Of a stretch of DNA of 64,000 nucleotides, positions 52,174-60,380 are shown one piece after another (positions within the stretch are counted from its first letter, which is position 1; each line of letters begins with the position of its first letter). The position numbers were made by a program, and so were the translations under genes. Below the pieces are notes generated by a model. The model worked only from the letters and a program-made list of their open reading frames with translations. It had not been told where the DNA came from and searched no databases. The stretch comes from Sphingomonas ginsenosidivorax (lineage in GTDB: Bacteria > Pseudomonadota > Alphaproteobacteria > Sphingomonadales > Sphingomonadaceae), in contig NZ_VOQR01000001.1 of NCBI RefSeq assembly GCF_007995065.1, positions 2,049,001 through 2,113,000 of the forward strand, written 5' to 3'.

Positions 52174-53019
52174 TTAGCGCGCGCGATCCGCTGCGCGCAC
52201 CTGCGCGGCCAGCATCGCGACCGCCTTCGCAAAGCCCGGCGTCCCGCACACCGTCAGCGACTGCGGGATGTAGAACCGGTGCGACGGCGGCACCGCGGCG
52301 TCGAGGATCGGATGGTGCAGCGCCGCGGTGCCCCGGTCGGCCACCGCGCGCGTGCCGTCTTCCATCACCAGGAAGTCCGGCCGCGCCAGCGCCATTTCCT
52401 CGAGCGACAGTCGCGACAGCGCCGGCCGGCCGAGCTTCCCTGCCAGGTTCACCAGCCCGACGCGCCGCATCATGTCGTCGACCCGCGTCCCCGTACCGGT
52501 CAGGAACCCGTTGCGCTGGTAATAGGCGGCGATCCGTCCGCGCCCCGGCGGCGGCCCGATCCGCGCGAGGTCGCGGTGCATCCCCGCGATCATCGCGCGT
52601 CCGCGCTCGGGATGGCCGACCGCATCCGCGATCGTCGTGATCGACGCCGCGATCCCTTCCACCCCCTCGCCCCTGGGCAGCTCGACCATCCGGACGCCGT
52701 TCGCCTTGAGCGGCGCGAGCACCGCCTTGGTCCGGAACGGCGCGCCGATGACGAGGTCGGGGTGCAGTGCCATCACCTCCTCTGCGGTGCGATGCGTGAA
52801 CGCGAACGCACGCGCCTGCACCGCGACCGCGGACAGTTCGGGGTCGCGCGCCCATTCGGTCAGCGCGGTGATCTGCCCCGGATCCGCCAGCGCCACCAGC
52901 AACTGGTCCGCACACATGTTGAGTGACACGACGCGCTTGGGCGCCGCCGGCGCGACCGGCGGCGGCGCGGCCCCCAGCAACGCAAGGGCGGCAATCGCGA
53001 TGATGGGCAGAGCGCGCAC
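52174..53019 (-). CDS. btuF: periplasmic corrinoid-binding protein (BtuF-like)
   Basis: 281 residues from GTG 53019, with GGAGG seven bases before. Signal peptide RALPIIAIAALALLGAAPPP. The cluster A substrate-binding fold is recognised from RVVSLNMCADQLLVALADPG, LHPDLVIGAPFRTKAVLAPL and ARPDFLVMEDGTRAVADRG. Divergent from btuC across a short promoter region (53020-53106). With BtuCD it would bring corrinoids across the inner membrane. Confidence 0.88.
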   Translation of the reverse strand: MRALPIIAIAALALLGAAPPPVAPAAPKRVVSLNMCADQLLVALADPGQITALTEWARDPELSAVAVQARAFAFTHRTAEEVMALHPDLVIGAPFRTKAVLAPLKANGVRMVELPRGEGVEGIAASITTIADAVGHPERGRAMIAGMHRDLARIGPPPGRGRIAAYYQRNGFLTGTGTRVDDMMRRVGLVNLAGKLGRPALSRLSLEEMALARPDFLVMEDGTRAVADRGTAALHHPILDAAVPPSHRFYIPQSLTVCGTPGFAKAVAMLAAQVRAADRAR

Positions 53020-53106
53020 TAGGTTTCCTCCGACAGGGCGGCTATCGATCGTGCGACACCCGGGACACGCTCGTGACGGGTCTGACCGATCGTGACGAGG
53101 TCCGCC

Positions 53107-54114
53107 GTGCCCAAAGCTGTCCCCGCGCGCAATGCCGCGTGGCTGTTTCCCCTGCTGATCGTCCTTGCGATCCTGGCCGGGTGCGCCTCGCTGCTGTTCG
53201 GCCCCGCCCGGCTGTCCCCGGTCGCGCTGTGGGACGCGATGACCGGACAGGGCGACCCGATGGTCCGCGCGATCCTGTTCCAGCTGCGCGTGCCGCGGGC
53301 GCTGCTCGGGTTGCTGATCGGCGCGATGCTGGGCCTGGGCGGCGCGTCGATGCAGGGGTATCTGCGCAACCCGCTGTCGGACCCGGGCGTGCTCGGCGTG
53401 TCGAGCGCCGCGGCGCTCGGCGCGGTCGTCGCGATCTACTGGCAGCTGGCGACGTCGCATCCGGTCGTGTTGCCGCTGCTCGCGATCGCCGGCGCGCTGG
53501 TGTCGCTGGTGCCGCTGGTCTGGCTGTCGCGCCGCGGCGAGAGCAGCCTCAGCCTCATCCTCGCCGGCATCGCGATCGCGACGCTGGCAGGCGCCGGCAT
53601 CAGCCTCGCGCTCAACCTCGCGCCCAATCCGTTCGCCGCGATGGAGATCACCACCTGGCTCCTCGGCAGCCTCGAGGACCGCGCCTTCGCGGACCTGTGG
53701 ATCGCGCTGCCCTGCGTCGCGATCGGGGCGGGGCTGCTGCTGTGGGATGCGCGCGCGCTCGACGCGCTGTCGCTCGGCGAGGATGCGGCGCGCACGCTCG
53801 GCGTCGATCTGGCGCGCGTCCGCCTGCGGCTGATGCTGGGCATCGCGATCGGCGTCGGCGGCGCGGTCGCGGTCGCGGGCAGCATCGGCTTTATCGGGCT
53901 GATCGTGCCGCACCTCGTCCGCCCGCTGACCGATCGCAGCCCGTCGGCGGTGCTGCTGCCCTCCGCGCTCGCCGGCGCGGTGCTGCTGACCTTCGCCGAT
54001 GTCGGCACCCGGCTGATCCCGACCACCTCGCCGCTGAAACTCGGCGTACTGACCGCGTTCCTCGGCGTCCCCGTCTTCACTCATTACCTGCTCAAGGAGC
54101 GCCGCCTGTGGTGA
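53107..54114 (+). CDS. btuC: corrinoid ABC transporter permease (BtuC-like, FecCD family)
   Basis: 335 residues, about ten membrane helices. FecCD motifs: LRVPRALLGLLIGAMLGLGG, YLRNPLSDPGVLGVSSAAAL, and GSIGFIGLIVPHLVRPLTDR. GTG 53107 has GAGG six bases upstream; an in-frame GTG at 53092 is the alternative. Stop overlaps the btuD start. Confidence 0.92.
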   Translation: MPKAVPARNAAWLFPLLIVLAILAGCASLLFGPARLSPVALWDAMTGQGDPMVRAILFQLRVPRALLGLLIGAMLGLGGASMQGYLRNPLSDPGVLGVSSAAALGAVVAIYWQLATSHPVVLPLLAIAGALVSLVPLVWLSRRGESSLSLILAGIAIATLAGAGISLALNLAPNPFAAMEITTWLLGSLEDRAFADLWIALPCVAIGAGLLLWDARALDALSLGEDAARTLGVDLARVRLRLMLGIAIGVGGAVAVAGSIGFIGLIVPHLVRPLTDRSPSAVLLPSALAGAVLLTFADVGTRLIPTTSPLKLGVLTAFLGVPVFTHYLLKERRLW

Positions 54115-54884
54115 GCATCGCGGCGGAGGGACTGTCGGTAAGCCTGTCCGGCACCCGCGTGATCGACGACCTGTCGGTGTCGCTGGGCAGCGGCGCGCTG
54201 ATCGGCGTCGTCGGTCCCAACGGCGCCGGCAAGTCGACGCTCGCGCGCGCGCTGCTCGGCCTGCTCGTCCCCGATGCGGGGCGCGTGACGATCGACGGCG
54301 ACGACGTCGCGACTCTTCCCAGCGCCACGATCGCCAGGCGCACCGCCTATCTGCCGCAAGCCTATGCGGTGCACTGGCCACTCTCGGTCGAGCGCCTCGT
54401 CGGGCTCGGCCGCCTGCCGCATCTCGGCCCCTTCTCGCGGATCACGCAGGCCGACCAGGCGGCGATCGACGCCGCGATGCACGACACCGGGACCGCGCAT
54501 CTCGCAGACCGTACCGCGACCGAGCTCTCGGGCGGCGAGCGCGCACGCGTCATGCTCGCACGCGCGCTCGCGACCGGCGCGCCCGCACTGATCGCCGACG
54601 AGCCTCTGACCTCGCTCGATCCGGGCCACCAGCTCGAGATCATGGCGCTGCTCAAGGACCGCGCGCGCGCCGGCGCGCTCGTCGTCGTGGTTCTGCACGA
54701 CCTCGGCATCGCCGCGCGGTTCTGCGACCGGCTGCTGCTGATCGATCGCGGCCGGCTGAAGGCCGATGGCCCGCCGCAGTCGGTGCTAACCGACGCGGCG
54801 CTCGCCGAAACCTACGCCATCACCGCATGGCGCGGCGAGGTGAACGGCCAGCCGCTGCTCGTCCCGTTCGACCGGATCGCCTAG
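54108..54884 (+). CDS. btuD: corrinoid ABC transporter ATP-binding protein (BtuD-like)
   Basis: 258 residues. Walker A VGPNGAGKSTLARALL, Q-loop YLPQAYAVHW, signature ELSGGERARVMLARAL, Walker B ALIADEPLTSLD, H-loop VVVVLHDLGI. GTG 54108 with AGGAG eight bases before, overlapping btuC. Substrate inferred from the riboswitch-led B12 context; FecE-type iron ABC transporters share this family. Confidence 0.93.
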   Translation: MVSIAAEGLSVSLSGTRVIDDLSVSLGSGALIGVVGPNGAGKSTLARALLGLLVPDAGRVTIDGDDVATLPSATIARRTAYLPQAYAVHWPLSVERLVGLGRLPHLGPFSRITQADQAAIDAAMHDTGTAHLADRTATELSGGERARVMLARALATGAPALIADEPLTSLDPGHQLEIMALLKDRARAGALVVVVLHDLGIAARFCDRLLLIDRGRLKADGPPQSVLTDAALAETYAITAWRGEVNGQPLLVPFDRIA

Positions 54885-55423
54885 CCCTCCAGCCGCCCGC
54901 CGATCTGCTGCAACCGCCACCCGCGGTGCCGCGACAGGACCACGCTCGACAGCGGCGCGACATTGATCCGCATCACCGGCTCCACCGCGATCCCGATCGT
55001 CACTGCCAGGATCGCGCGGATCACCATCGGATGCGTGACGACGGCTTCGGGGAGTTCGGCATCGGCCAGGCCCCCGATCCAGCCGTCGACGCGCGCGCAG
55101 ACCGCCGCGAAATCCTCCCCCTCGGGCGTCCCCAGCCATGGCCGCGCCAGCCAGTCCGTCAGAGCGTCGGGCGCGTCCGCATGGACGTCGGCGAAACTCC
55201 GCCCCGTCCAGCGACCATGATCGATATCGCGCAACGCCGCGACTACCACGGGTGCGGCACACAGCAACGCAGCGGTGTCTTGCGCGACACGCGCCGGGCT
55301 TACGGCCACCCGGTCGAACCTGCCGAACGGTCGCGCGGCCCCCTCGACCGGCTCGTCCACAGCAGGAAAGCCGCCCGTGCGCATCGATGCCGTCACGCCG
55401 TGACACAGCAGCACGACCTTCAT
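54881..55423 (-). CDS. histidine-phosphatase-family protein (CobC-like), atypical RHG
   Basis: 180 residues. The N-terminal motif is VVLLCHGVTASM, where the family normally has RHG; the catalytic His is kept but Arg becomes Cys. DIDHGRWTGRSFADVHADAP, GTPEGEDFAAVCARVDGW and AVVTHPMVIRAIL (second catalytic His) are intact. CobC-type members act on alpha-ribazole phosphate in the cobalamin lower-ligand route; the substitution makes activity uncertain. Its stop overlaps the btuD stop by four bases (convergent). Confidence 0.8.
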   Translation of the reverse strand: MKVVLLCHGVTASMRTGGFPAVDEPVEGAARPFGRFDRVAVSPARVAQDTAALLCAAPVVVAALRDIDHGRWTGRSFADVHADAPDALTDWLARPWLGTPEGEDFAAVCARVDGWIGGLADAELPEAVVTHPMVIRAILAVTIGIAVEPVMRINVAPLSSVVLSRHRGWRLQQIGGRLEG

Positions 55424-55490
55424 ACCGGCTCCCCTTGTTGCCGCTCGCCCCATGCCATAGGACAGCGTCCGATAACGACGGGGACGAACC

Positions 55491-55709
55491 ATGGCTACGC
55501 AATCGATCCATTCCGCGCCCGGTCGCGTCGCAGCCCCAGCGATCCCGCTCGGCGACATCGTCCCCTGGGCCGTGTTCGGCGGGCTGATCGCGCTGATCCT
55601 GCTGTATTTCGTCAGCACCGAACAGGGCGCCTTCTCGCTGTTCAAGGGCATGTACGTTCACGAATTCGTCCATGACGGGCGCCACCTGCTCGGCTTCCCC
55701 TGCCACTGA
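55491..55709 (+). CDS. cbtB: cobalt transporter subunit CbtB
   Basis: 72 residues, one membrane helix (VFGGLIALILLYFVSTEQGA) and a His-rich end (VHEFVHDGRHLLGFPCH), the known layout of CbtB, the small subunit that pairs with CbtA for cobalt uptake. It is followed after 13 bp by cbtA. No riboswitch was seen directly upstream. Confidence 0.9.
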   Translation: MATQSIHSAPGRVAAPAIPLGDIVPWAVFGGLIALILLYFVSTEQGAFSLFKGMYVHEFVHDGRHLLGFPCH

Positions 55710-55722
55710 TCGCCACCGGTCG

Positions 55723-56445
55723 ATGATCGTCCGCCGACTGTTGATCCTGGGGATGGTCGCCGGGGTCCTCGCCGGCCTGGCCGCCGCGCTGTTCGCTCGC
55801 CTCGCGATCGAGCCGTCGGTCGATCTCGCGATCGCGTTCGAAGCTGCGCGCGACGCGATGCCGGGCATGGTCCATGCCGACGAACCCGAACTCGTCAGCC
55901 GCGCGGTGCAGAAGGGGACCGGCCTGCTCGTCGCGGCGACCTGCTACGGCGCGGCACTCGGCGGCATCTTCGCGCTGGTCTTTGCGGCGCTCCATGCGCG
56001 CGTGCTGCATGGCGGCGCACGGGTTGCCAGTGCCTGGCTGGCGCTGGCCGGGTTCGTGACGATCGCGCTGATCCCGGCGCTCAAATATCCGCCCAACCCG
56101 CCCGCGGTGGGTTTTCACGAGACGATCCAGCTGCGCACCGCGGCGTTCTTCGGCTGCATCGCCGTGTCGCTGGTCCTGGCGGCGGCCGCCGTCCGCCTCG
56201 CGCAGCGCCTCCGCGGTCGCCTCGGATCGTTCGACGCCGGCCTCGCCGCGGTGGTCGCCTATGGCGCCGCGATGACGATCGTTGCCCTCGCACTGCCGAC
56301 GATCGACGAAGTGCCGGCCGACTTCCCGGCCACCCTGTTATGGACCTTCCGGACCGGGGCGCTCGCGACTCAGGCCGTGCTCTGGGCCGTGCTGGCCCTG
56401 GTCTTCGGCCGCGCCGCGGAGCGGTTGCTGCGGGACGCTCGCTAG
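55723..56445 (+). CDS. cbtA: cobalt transporter subunit CbtA
   Basis: 240 residues from ATG 55723 (MIVRRLLILGMVAGVLAGLA), five to six membrane helices; metal ligands are likely in MVHADEP, PALKYPPNPPAVG and VGFHETIQLRTAAFF, as in CbtA proteins. With CbtB it forms a cobalt permease that feeds CobN. The in-frame ATG at 55672 lies inside cbtB and is less likely. Confidence 0.9.
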   Translation: MIVRRLLILGMVAGVLAGLAAALFARLAIEPSVDLAIAFEAARDAMPGMVHADEPELVSRAVQKGTGLLVAATCYGAALGGIFALVFAALHARVLHGGARVASAWLALAGFVTIALIPALKYPPNPPAVGFHETIQLRTAAFFGCIAVSLVLAAAAVRLAQRLRGRLGSFDAGLAAVVAYGAAMTIVALALPTIDEVPADFPATLLWTFRTGALATQAVLWAVLALVFGRAAERLLRDAR

Positions 56446-56570
56446 CCCCTCCCGAGAAAACCTCCGCCAAACAATTGGATGGTTCGCAACGTAAAGATCA
56501 TTGGACAGTTATGTCCCGTGCGTGGCAAACCATGCCGCGGAACGAAGGTTGATCGGAGAGGAGCGACACC

Positions 56571-57116
56571 ATGACATCAGCATCGACGACTCGGTACGGC
56601 CGTATCGCGCTAGGCGTGGCAGCATCGGCGCTGGCGCTTGCCGGCTGTTCGAAGAAGGCGCCCGAGGATACCGCGGCGAGCGAAACGCCTGCAGCGACAC
56701 CTGCTGTCGCCGCGTCCGAAACGGCGGCTACGCCTGCCGCCGCCCCGGCTGCCGCCGCGCCCGCCGCCGACAATGTCGACACGATCAGCGGTGTCAAATT
56801 CGCGTCCTTCACCGGCGATGCCGCCAAGGGCAAGGTCGCATTCATCACCTGCCAGACCTGCCATTCGATCGACGCGGGCGTGAACAAGATCGGTCCGTCG
56901 CTGCACGCCATCGTCGGCCGCGCGGCGGGGTCGATCGCGGGCTTCACCTATTCCACCGCGAACAAGAACAGCGGGATCACCTGGACGCCCGAGAAGCTGT
57001 TCCAGTATCTCGAAAAGCCGCAGCGCGTCGTGCCGGGCACCAAGATGGCGTTCCCGGGCATTCCCGACCCGCAGAAGCGCGCCGACGTGATCGCCTATCT
57101 CAAGGCGAACGGCTGA
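56571..57116 (+). CDS. lipoprotein c-type cytochrome (class I, c2/c552-like)
   Basis: 181 residues. The lipobox LALAGC places Cys26 as the lipidated residue, so it is a membrane-tethered periplasmic protein with a long Ala/Pro/Thr linker (30-68). Heme motif CQTCH at residues 94-98, and the distal Met159 in VVPGTKMAFPGI. GFTYSTANKNSGITWTPEKL is typical of class I mitochondrial-type cytochrome c. It adjoins the bacteriochlorophyll operon and could donate electrons to a photosynthetic reaction centre or to an oxidase; inference. Confidence 0.88.
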   Translation: MTSASTTRYGRIALGVAASALALAGCSKKAPEDTAASETPAATPAVAASETAATPAAAPAAAAPAADNVDTISGVKFASFTGDAAKGKVAFITCQTCHSIDAGVNKIGPSLHAIVGRAAGSIAGFTYSTANKNSGITWTPEKLFQYLEKPQRVVPGTKMAFPGIPDPQKRADVIAYLKANG

Positions 57117-57128
57117 CCCCGATCGGTC

Positions 57129-57154
57129 GACCCGGCGAGGACGATCGCCGGGTC
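57129..57154. terminator. hairpin between cytochrome c and the small membrane gene
   Basis: Perfect 10-bp inverted repeat gacccggcga / tcgccgggtc with a six-base loop between convergent genes, without a T run. Probably a two-way terminator. Confidence 0.6.
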
Positions 57155-57398
57155 ACCACCGAGTCCGCGCCAGATCGGCGAGATGGACCGGAAACGACAG
57201 CAGCAGCGGCACCGCGATCCAGCGCCAGTCGAGCCCGGTCAGCGCCGCGCGCAACGCCAACAGCATCAGCACGCCGGGACCCAGCCGCAGCACGACGTCG
57301 ACGGCGGCTGCGCGCTTTGCAATCAGCCAGATCAGCTCGACGCCGATCACGGCCAGGACGATATCGACCGCGTGACCCGTGGCGAACAGCCAGGTCAA
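57153..57398 (-). CDS. small membrane protein at the end of the bch-tspO operon
   Basis: 81 residues, mostly hydrophobic, with three likely helices (TWLFATGHAVDIVLAVIGVE, LIWLIAK..., and DWRWIAVPLLLSFPVHLADL). TTG 57398 overlaps the tspO stop as TTGA, so it appears coupled to tspO. I do not recognise a family. The tight coupling with photosynthesis genes suggests a related role, but this is not proven. Confidence 0.6.
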   Translation of the reverse strand: MTWLFATGHAVDIVLAVIGVELIWLIAKRAAAVDVVLRLGPGVLMLLALRAALTGLDWRWIAVPLLLSFPVHLADLARTRW

Positions 57399-57874
57399 AA
57401 CGGCGCGTTCAGCTGCACGATCGTCCAGTTCAGATATCCGGCGAACCCGACCCAGAGCAGATAGGGCAGCAGCAACGCCGCCGACACGCGCGAATGCCGA
57501 CCGCCGACCACCATCAACAGCGCGACCGACAGCCACAGCGCGACGACCTCGACGACCGCCCAGTCGGGCCGGTGCAGCCGGAAGAACAGCAGGCTCCACA
57601 GGATGTTGAGGAAGCCGTTGAGTGCGAACAACCCGAGCAGCCATTCTCGCGCGCGCCAGGTCGGCGCCGCCAGCCACCCCGTCACCCCCGCCAACGCGGT
57701 ACATGCATAGATCGCCGTCCACGCAACACCATACGCCACGTCCGGCGGCGCCCAGTCCGGCTTGGCCAGCGCCTGATACCAGGGCCCGGTATCCGTGATC
57801 GTCGCGCCGACCAGCGCGACGATGCCCGCCAGCATCGCGGCGATGACGACCGGGAAGACCCACATCCGGCTCAT
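57395..57874 (-). CDS. tspO: TspO/MBR family tryptophan-rich sensory protein
   Basis: 159 residues, five helices. Family hallmarks: YQALAKPDWAPPDVAYGVAW, TAIYACTALAGVTGWLAAP, and ALNGFLNILWSLLFFRLHRP, with many Trp. In Rhodobacter, TspO lowers photosynthesis gene expression under oxygen by affecting tetrapyrrole export. Here it is translationally coupled to bchP (ATGA overlap). Confidence 0.93.
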   Translation of the reverse strand: MSRMWVFPVVIAAMLAGIVALVGATITDTGPWYQALAKPDWAPPDVAYGVAWTAIYACTALAGVTGWLAAPTWRAREWLLGLFALNGFLNILWSLLFFRLHRPDWAVVEVVALWLSVALLMVVGGRHSRVSAALLLPYLLWVGFAGYLNWTIVQLNAPF

Positions 57875-59052
57875 GTCGCGGTCTGCATCAGGTGGCGCAT
57901 GTCCTTCAGGAAGATGCGGCAATAGGCGAGCGGCCGCGCATAGATCAGCCGCTTGTTCATGTACGCGTGCCAGGTCAGCTGCTGCACGTCGCGGTCCGCG
58001 CACATCGCGACGAACCGCTCGCGGCGCCGGTCGTTGCCGTACCAGAAATACTGCATCATCCCGAGAATCCGGAACACCAGGCCGTGGCTGCGCATGAACG
58101 ACCGCCGCGCCTGGCGCAGCGCCTTCGGATTGCCGCTCGCCAGGAACGCGCCGACCGCCGCCGCGGCATCGCGCCCCGCCACCATCGCATAATAGATCCC
58201 CTCGCCAGAGGCCGGCGCGACGACCCCCGCCGCGTCGCCCGTGACCAGCACGTCGCGGCCATTGTCCCAGCGGCGCAGCGGCCGCAGCGGGATCGGCGCA
58301 CCTTCGCAGCGCAGCGTCTCGCACGCGTCGAGGCCCGTGCGCGCGCGCAGTCGGGCCGTCGCCTCGCGCAACCCGAAGCCCTTGTTGGCACTCCCGACGC
58401 CGACGCTGACCGTGTCCCCATGCGGAAAGATCCAGGCGTAGAAATCGGGCGACAGCGCGGCCTGGTAGAACACGTCGCACCGGCTCCTGTCGAACGCGGC
58501 GCCGGGCGGCGACCGGACGATCTCGTGATAGGCGTAGACGCACGGCACGCGCTCGGCATCCTCCAGCGCATCGCTCGCGACGCGCGATCGCGCGCCATCC
58601 GCGCCGAGGACGCACCGAGCCCGTACGCGCACCTCCGCACCGCCGCGCACCTCGGTATAGCAGACCAGCGCGCCACCATCCGCGTCGCGCACGATGCGAT
58701 CGAACACCCCGGTCCGGCGCTCGGCGCCTGCCAGCATCGCGCGGGCGCGCAACCATTCGTCGAAGCTGGCCCGATCGACCATCCCGACATAGCCCCCCGC
58801 CCCGCTCGGATCGACCGGCATGTCGACTGCACGGTTGGACGGCGCGATCATCCGTGCCGACACCGCGCGCCCGACGATCAGATGATCGGGGATCGCAAAG
58901 TCGCGGATCAGCCGTGGCGGGATCGCGCCGCCGCACGGCTTGATCCGTCCCGCGCGGTCGAGCAGCAGCACCGATCGCCCGGCGCGCGCCAGATCGGTCG
59001 CCGCGGTCGCGCCCGCCGGCCCTCCGCCGACCACGACGCAGTCATAGGTCAT
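57871..59052 (-). CDS. bchP: geranylgeranyl reductase, bacteriochlorophyll synthesis
   Basis: 393 residues. FAD motif CVVVGGGPAGATAATDLARA and KPCGGAIPPRLIRDF, then YHEIVRSPPGAAFDRSRCDV, AWIFPHGDTVSVGVGSANKG, VTGDAAGVVAPASGEGIYYA. It reduces the geranylgeranyl tail of bacteriochlorophyll to phytyl. ATG 59052 overlaps the upstream stop. Confidence 0.95.
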   Translation of the reverse strand: MTYDCVVVGGGPAGATAATDLARAGRSVLLLDRAGRIKPCGGAIPPRLIRDFAIPDHLIVGRAVSARMIAPSNRAVDMPVDPSGAGGYVGMVDRASFDEWLRARAMLAGAERRTGVFDRIVRDADGGALVCYTEVRGGAEVRVRARCVLGADGARSRVASDALEDAERVPCVYAYHEIVRSPPGAAFDRSRCDVFYQAALSPDFYAWIFPHGDTVSVGVGSANKGFGLREATARLRARTGLDACETLRCEGAPIPLRPLRRWDNGRDVLVTGDAAGVVAPASGEGIYYAMVAGRDAAAAVGAFLASGNPKALRQARRSFMRSHGLVFRILGMMQYFWYGNDRRRERFVAMCADRDVQQLTWHAYMNKRLIYARPLAYCRIFLKDMRHLMQTAT

Positions 59053-60380
59053 GTCGCCAGCGTCCGCACCGCCACGCGCGCGTCGCGGCTGCGGCCGGGC
59101 GCGCGGATCGCAAGTGTCGCGGCGACGAGGAACAGCAGCGCCTCTGTCAGGAAGACGATCGCGAACGTGCCGCCCGTCGATCCGGTCCAGGCGCGCCCGA
59201 CATCGACGCCGACCGCGCCGATCAAGCCGCCCAGGCCGAAGGCGATCGCCTGCGCCGCGCCCCACACGCCCATGCGAAGGCCTTCGCGCCCTTCTCCCCC
59301 GCTACCTCCGGCTAGCGCCATCATCGTGCCGATCGCCGACACCGCGAACACGCCATTGGCGAACCCGAGCAACGCGATCGTGCCGGCGAGCGGCCAGCCC
59401 GGCCCGGCGCGCGCGGCGAGCGCGAGCCCGACCAATGCGCAGGCCGATCCGATACACCCTGCCGCAGTCCAGAGCCGGAGCCGCGCCGCCCCCCCTCCGC
59501 CGGACGTGCGCCCGGTGAACGCGCTGCCTCCCACGCCCGCCAGGATCATGCCGCACAGCACGCCGCCATGCTGCACGCCCGACAATTGCGTCGACTGCCC
59601 CGGCGTGAACCCGAACATCAGCCCGGCGAACGGCTCGAGGATCAGGTCCTGCATCGAATAGGCGAGCATCGACAGGAACACGAACGCGGTGAACCGGCGC
59701 GCCTCGGGATCCGCCAGCATCGCGCGCAGCGCCGCGCCGAACGATGTCCCCGGCGCTACGTCCGGCGCGGGCCGTTCCGGCGGCTGCCCTTCGACGCCCC
59801 ACACCGCCAGTGCGGCGAGCAGCACCGCGCCGCCCGCGACGACCCCGGCGACGATCGCCAGGCGCTGCAGCGAGAACGGGTCGATCAACGCCCCCGCGAC
59901 GCCTGCCGTCACCGCGATGCCGGCGACCATCATGATCCAGGTGATCGCCGCCGCCGCGGCGCGCCGTTCGGGCGTGACTCGCGTCGCGAGCAGCGCCAGC
60001 AGCGACGTTCCCGCCGCCCCGACTCCCGCGCCGATCATCGCGAAGGCGAGGATCGCGACCGGCAGTCCGGCGCCCGAGCCGCGCGCGAGCAGCGACACCG
60101 CCGCCACCGCGAGCATCGCGCCGAGCGCCAGCGTCGCCATCCCGACCAGGATCAACGGCGTCCGCCGCCGCCCGCGATCCGACCCATGGCCCCAGGCCGG
60201 TCGCGACAGCTGTACCGCATAATGCCAGGCGACCAGCCCGGCGGGCAGCGCGGCGGGAAGCGCATATTCGACCACCATCACGCGGTTGATGAGCGACGTC
60301 GCGAGCATCACGATCGCCCCGATCGCGCTCTGCACCAGCCCGAGCCGGACGATCCCGCCCCAGCCGAGCCCGCGGCTCAT
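59049..60380 (-). CDS. PucC-family (BCH2) MFS-type transporter
   Basis: 443 residues, about 12 helices. RLGLVQSAIGAIVMLATSLI with NRVMVVEYALPAALPAGLVA and FVFLSMLAYSMQDLILEPFA, GLMFGFTPGQSTQLSG are hallmarks of the PucC/LhaA/BCH2 family, associated with bacteriochlorophyll delivery. Located between bchG and bchP, the usual position of the so-called bacteriochlorophyll synthase 44.5-kDa ORF. ATG 60380 overlaps the bchG stop. Confidence 0.92.
   Translation of the reverse strand: MSRGLGWGGIVRLGLVQSAIGAIVMLATSLINRVMVVEYALPAALPAGLVAWHYAVQLSRPAWGHGSDRGRRRTPLILVGMATLALGAMLAVAAVSLLARGSGAGLPVAILAFAMIGAGVGAAGTSLLALLATRVTPERRAAAAAITWIMMVAGIAVTAGVAGALIDPFSLQRLAIVAGVVAGGAVLLAALAVWGVEGQPPERPAPDVAPGTSFGAALRAMLADPEARRFTAFVFLSMLAYSMQDLILEPFAGLMFGFTPGQSTQLSGVQHGGVLCGMILAGVGGSAFTGRTSGGGGAARLRLWTAAGCIGSACALVGLALAARAGPGWPLAGTIALLGFANGVFAVSAIGTMMALAGGSGGEGREGLRMGVWGAAQAIAFGLGGLIGAVGVDVGRAWTGSTGGTFAIVFLTEALLFLVAATLAIRAPGRSRDARVAVRTLAT

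Noticed and set aside
52174..54381. A single 735-residue minus-strand protein across btuF and btuC
   Set aside because: Only the last 281 residues have BtuF features; the rest is antisense to btuC and btuD.
57395..58936. 513-residue protein fusing tspO with upstream sequence
   Set aside because: The upstream part is antisense/alternate-frame shadow of bchP; tspO starts with a family-like MSRMWVFPVV at 57874.
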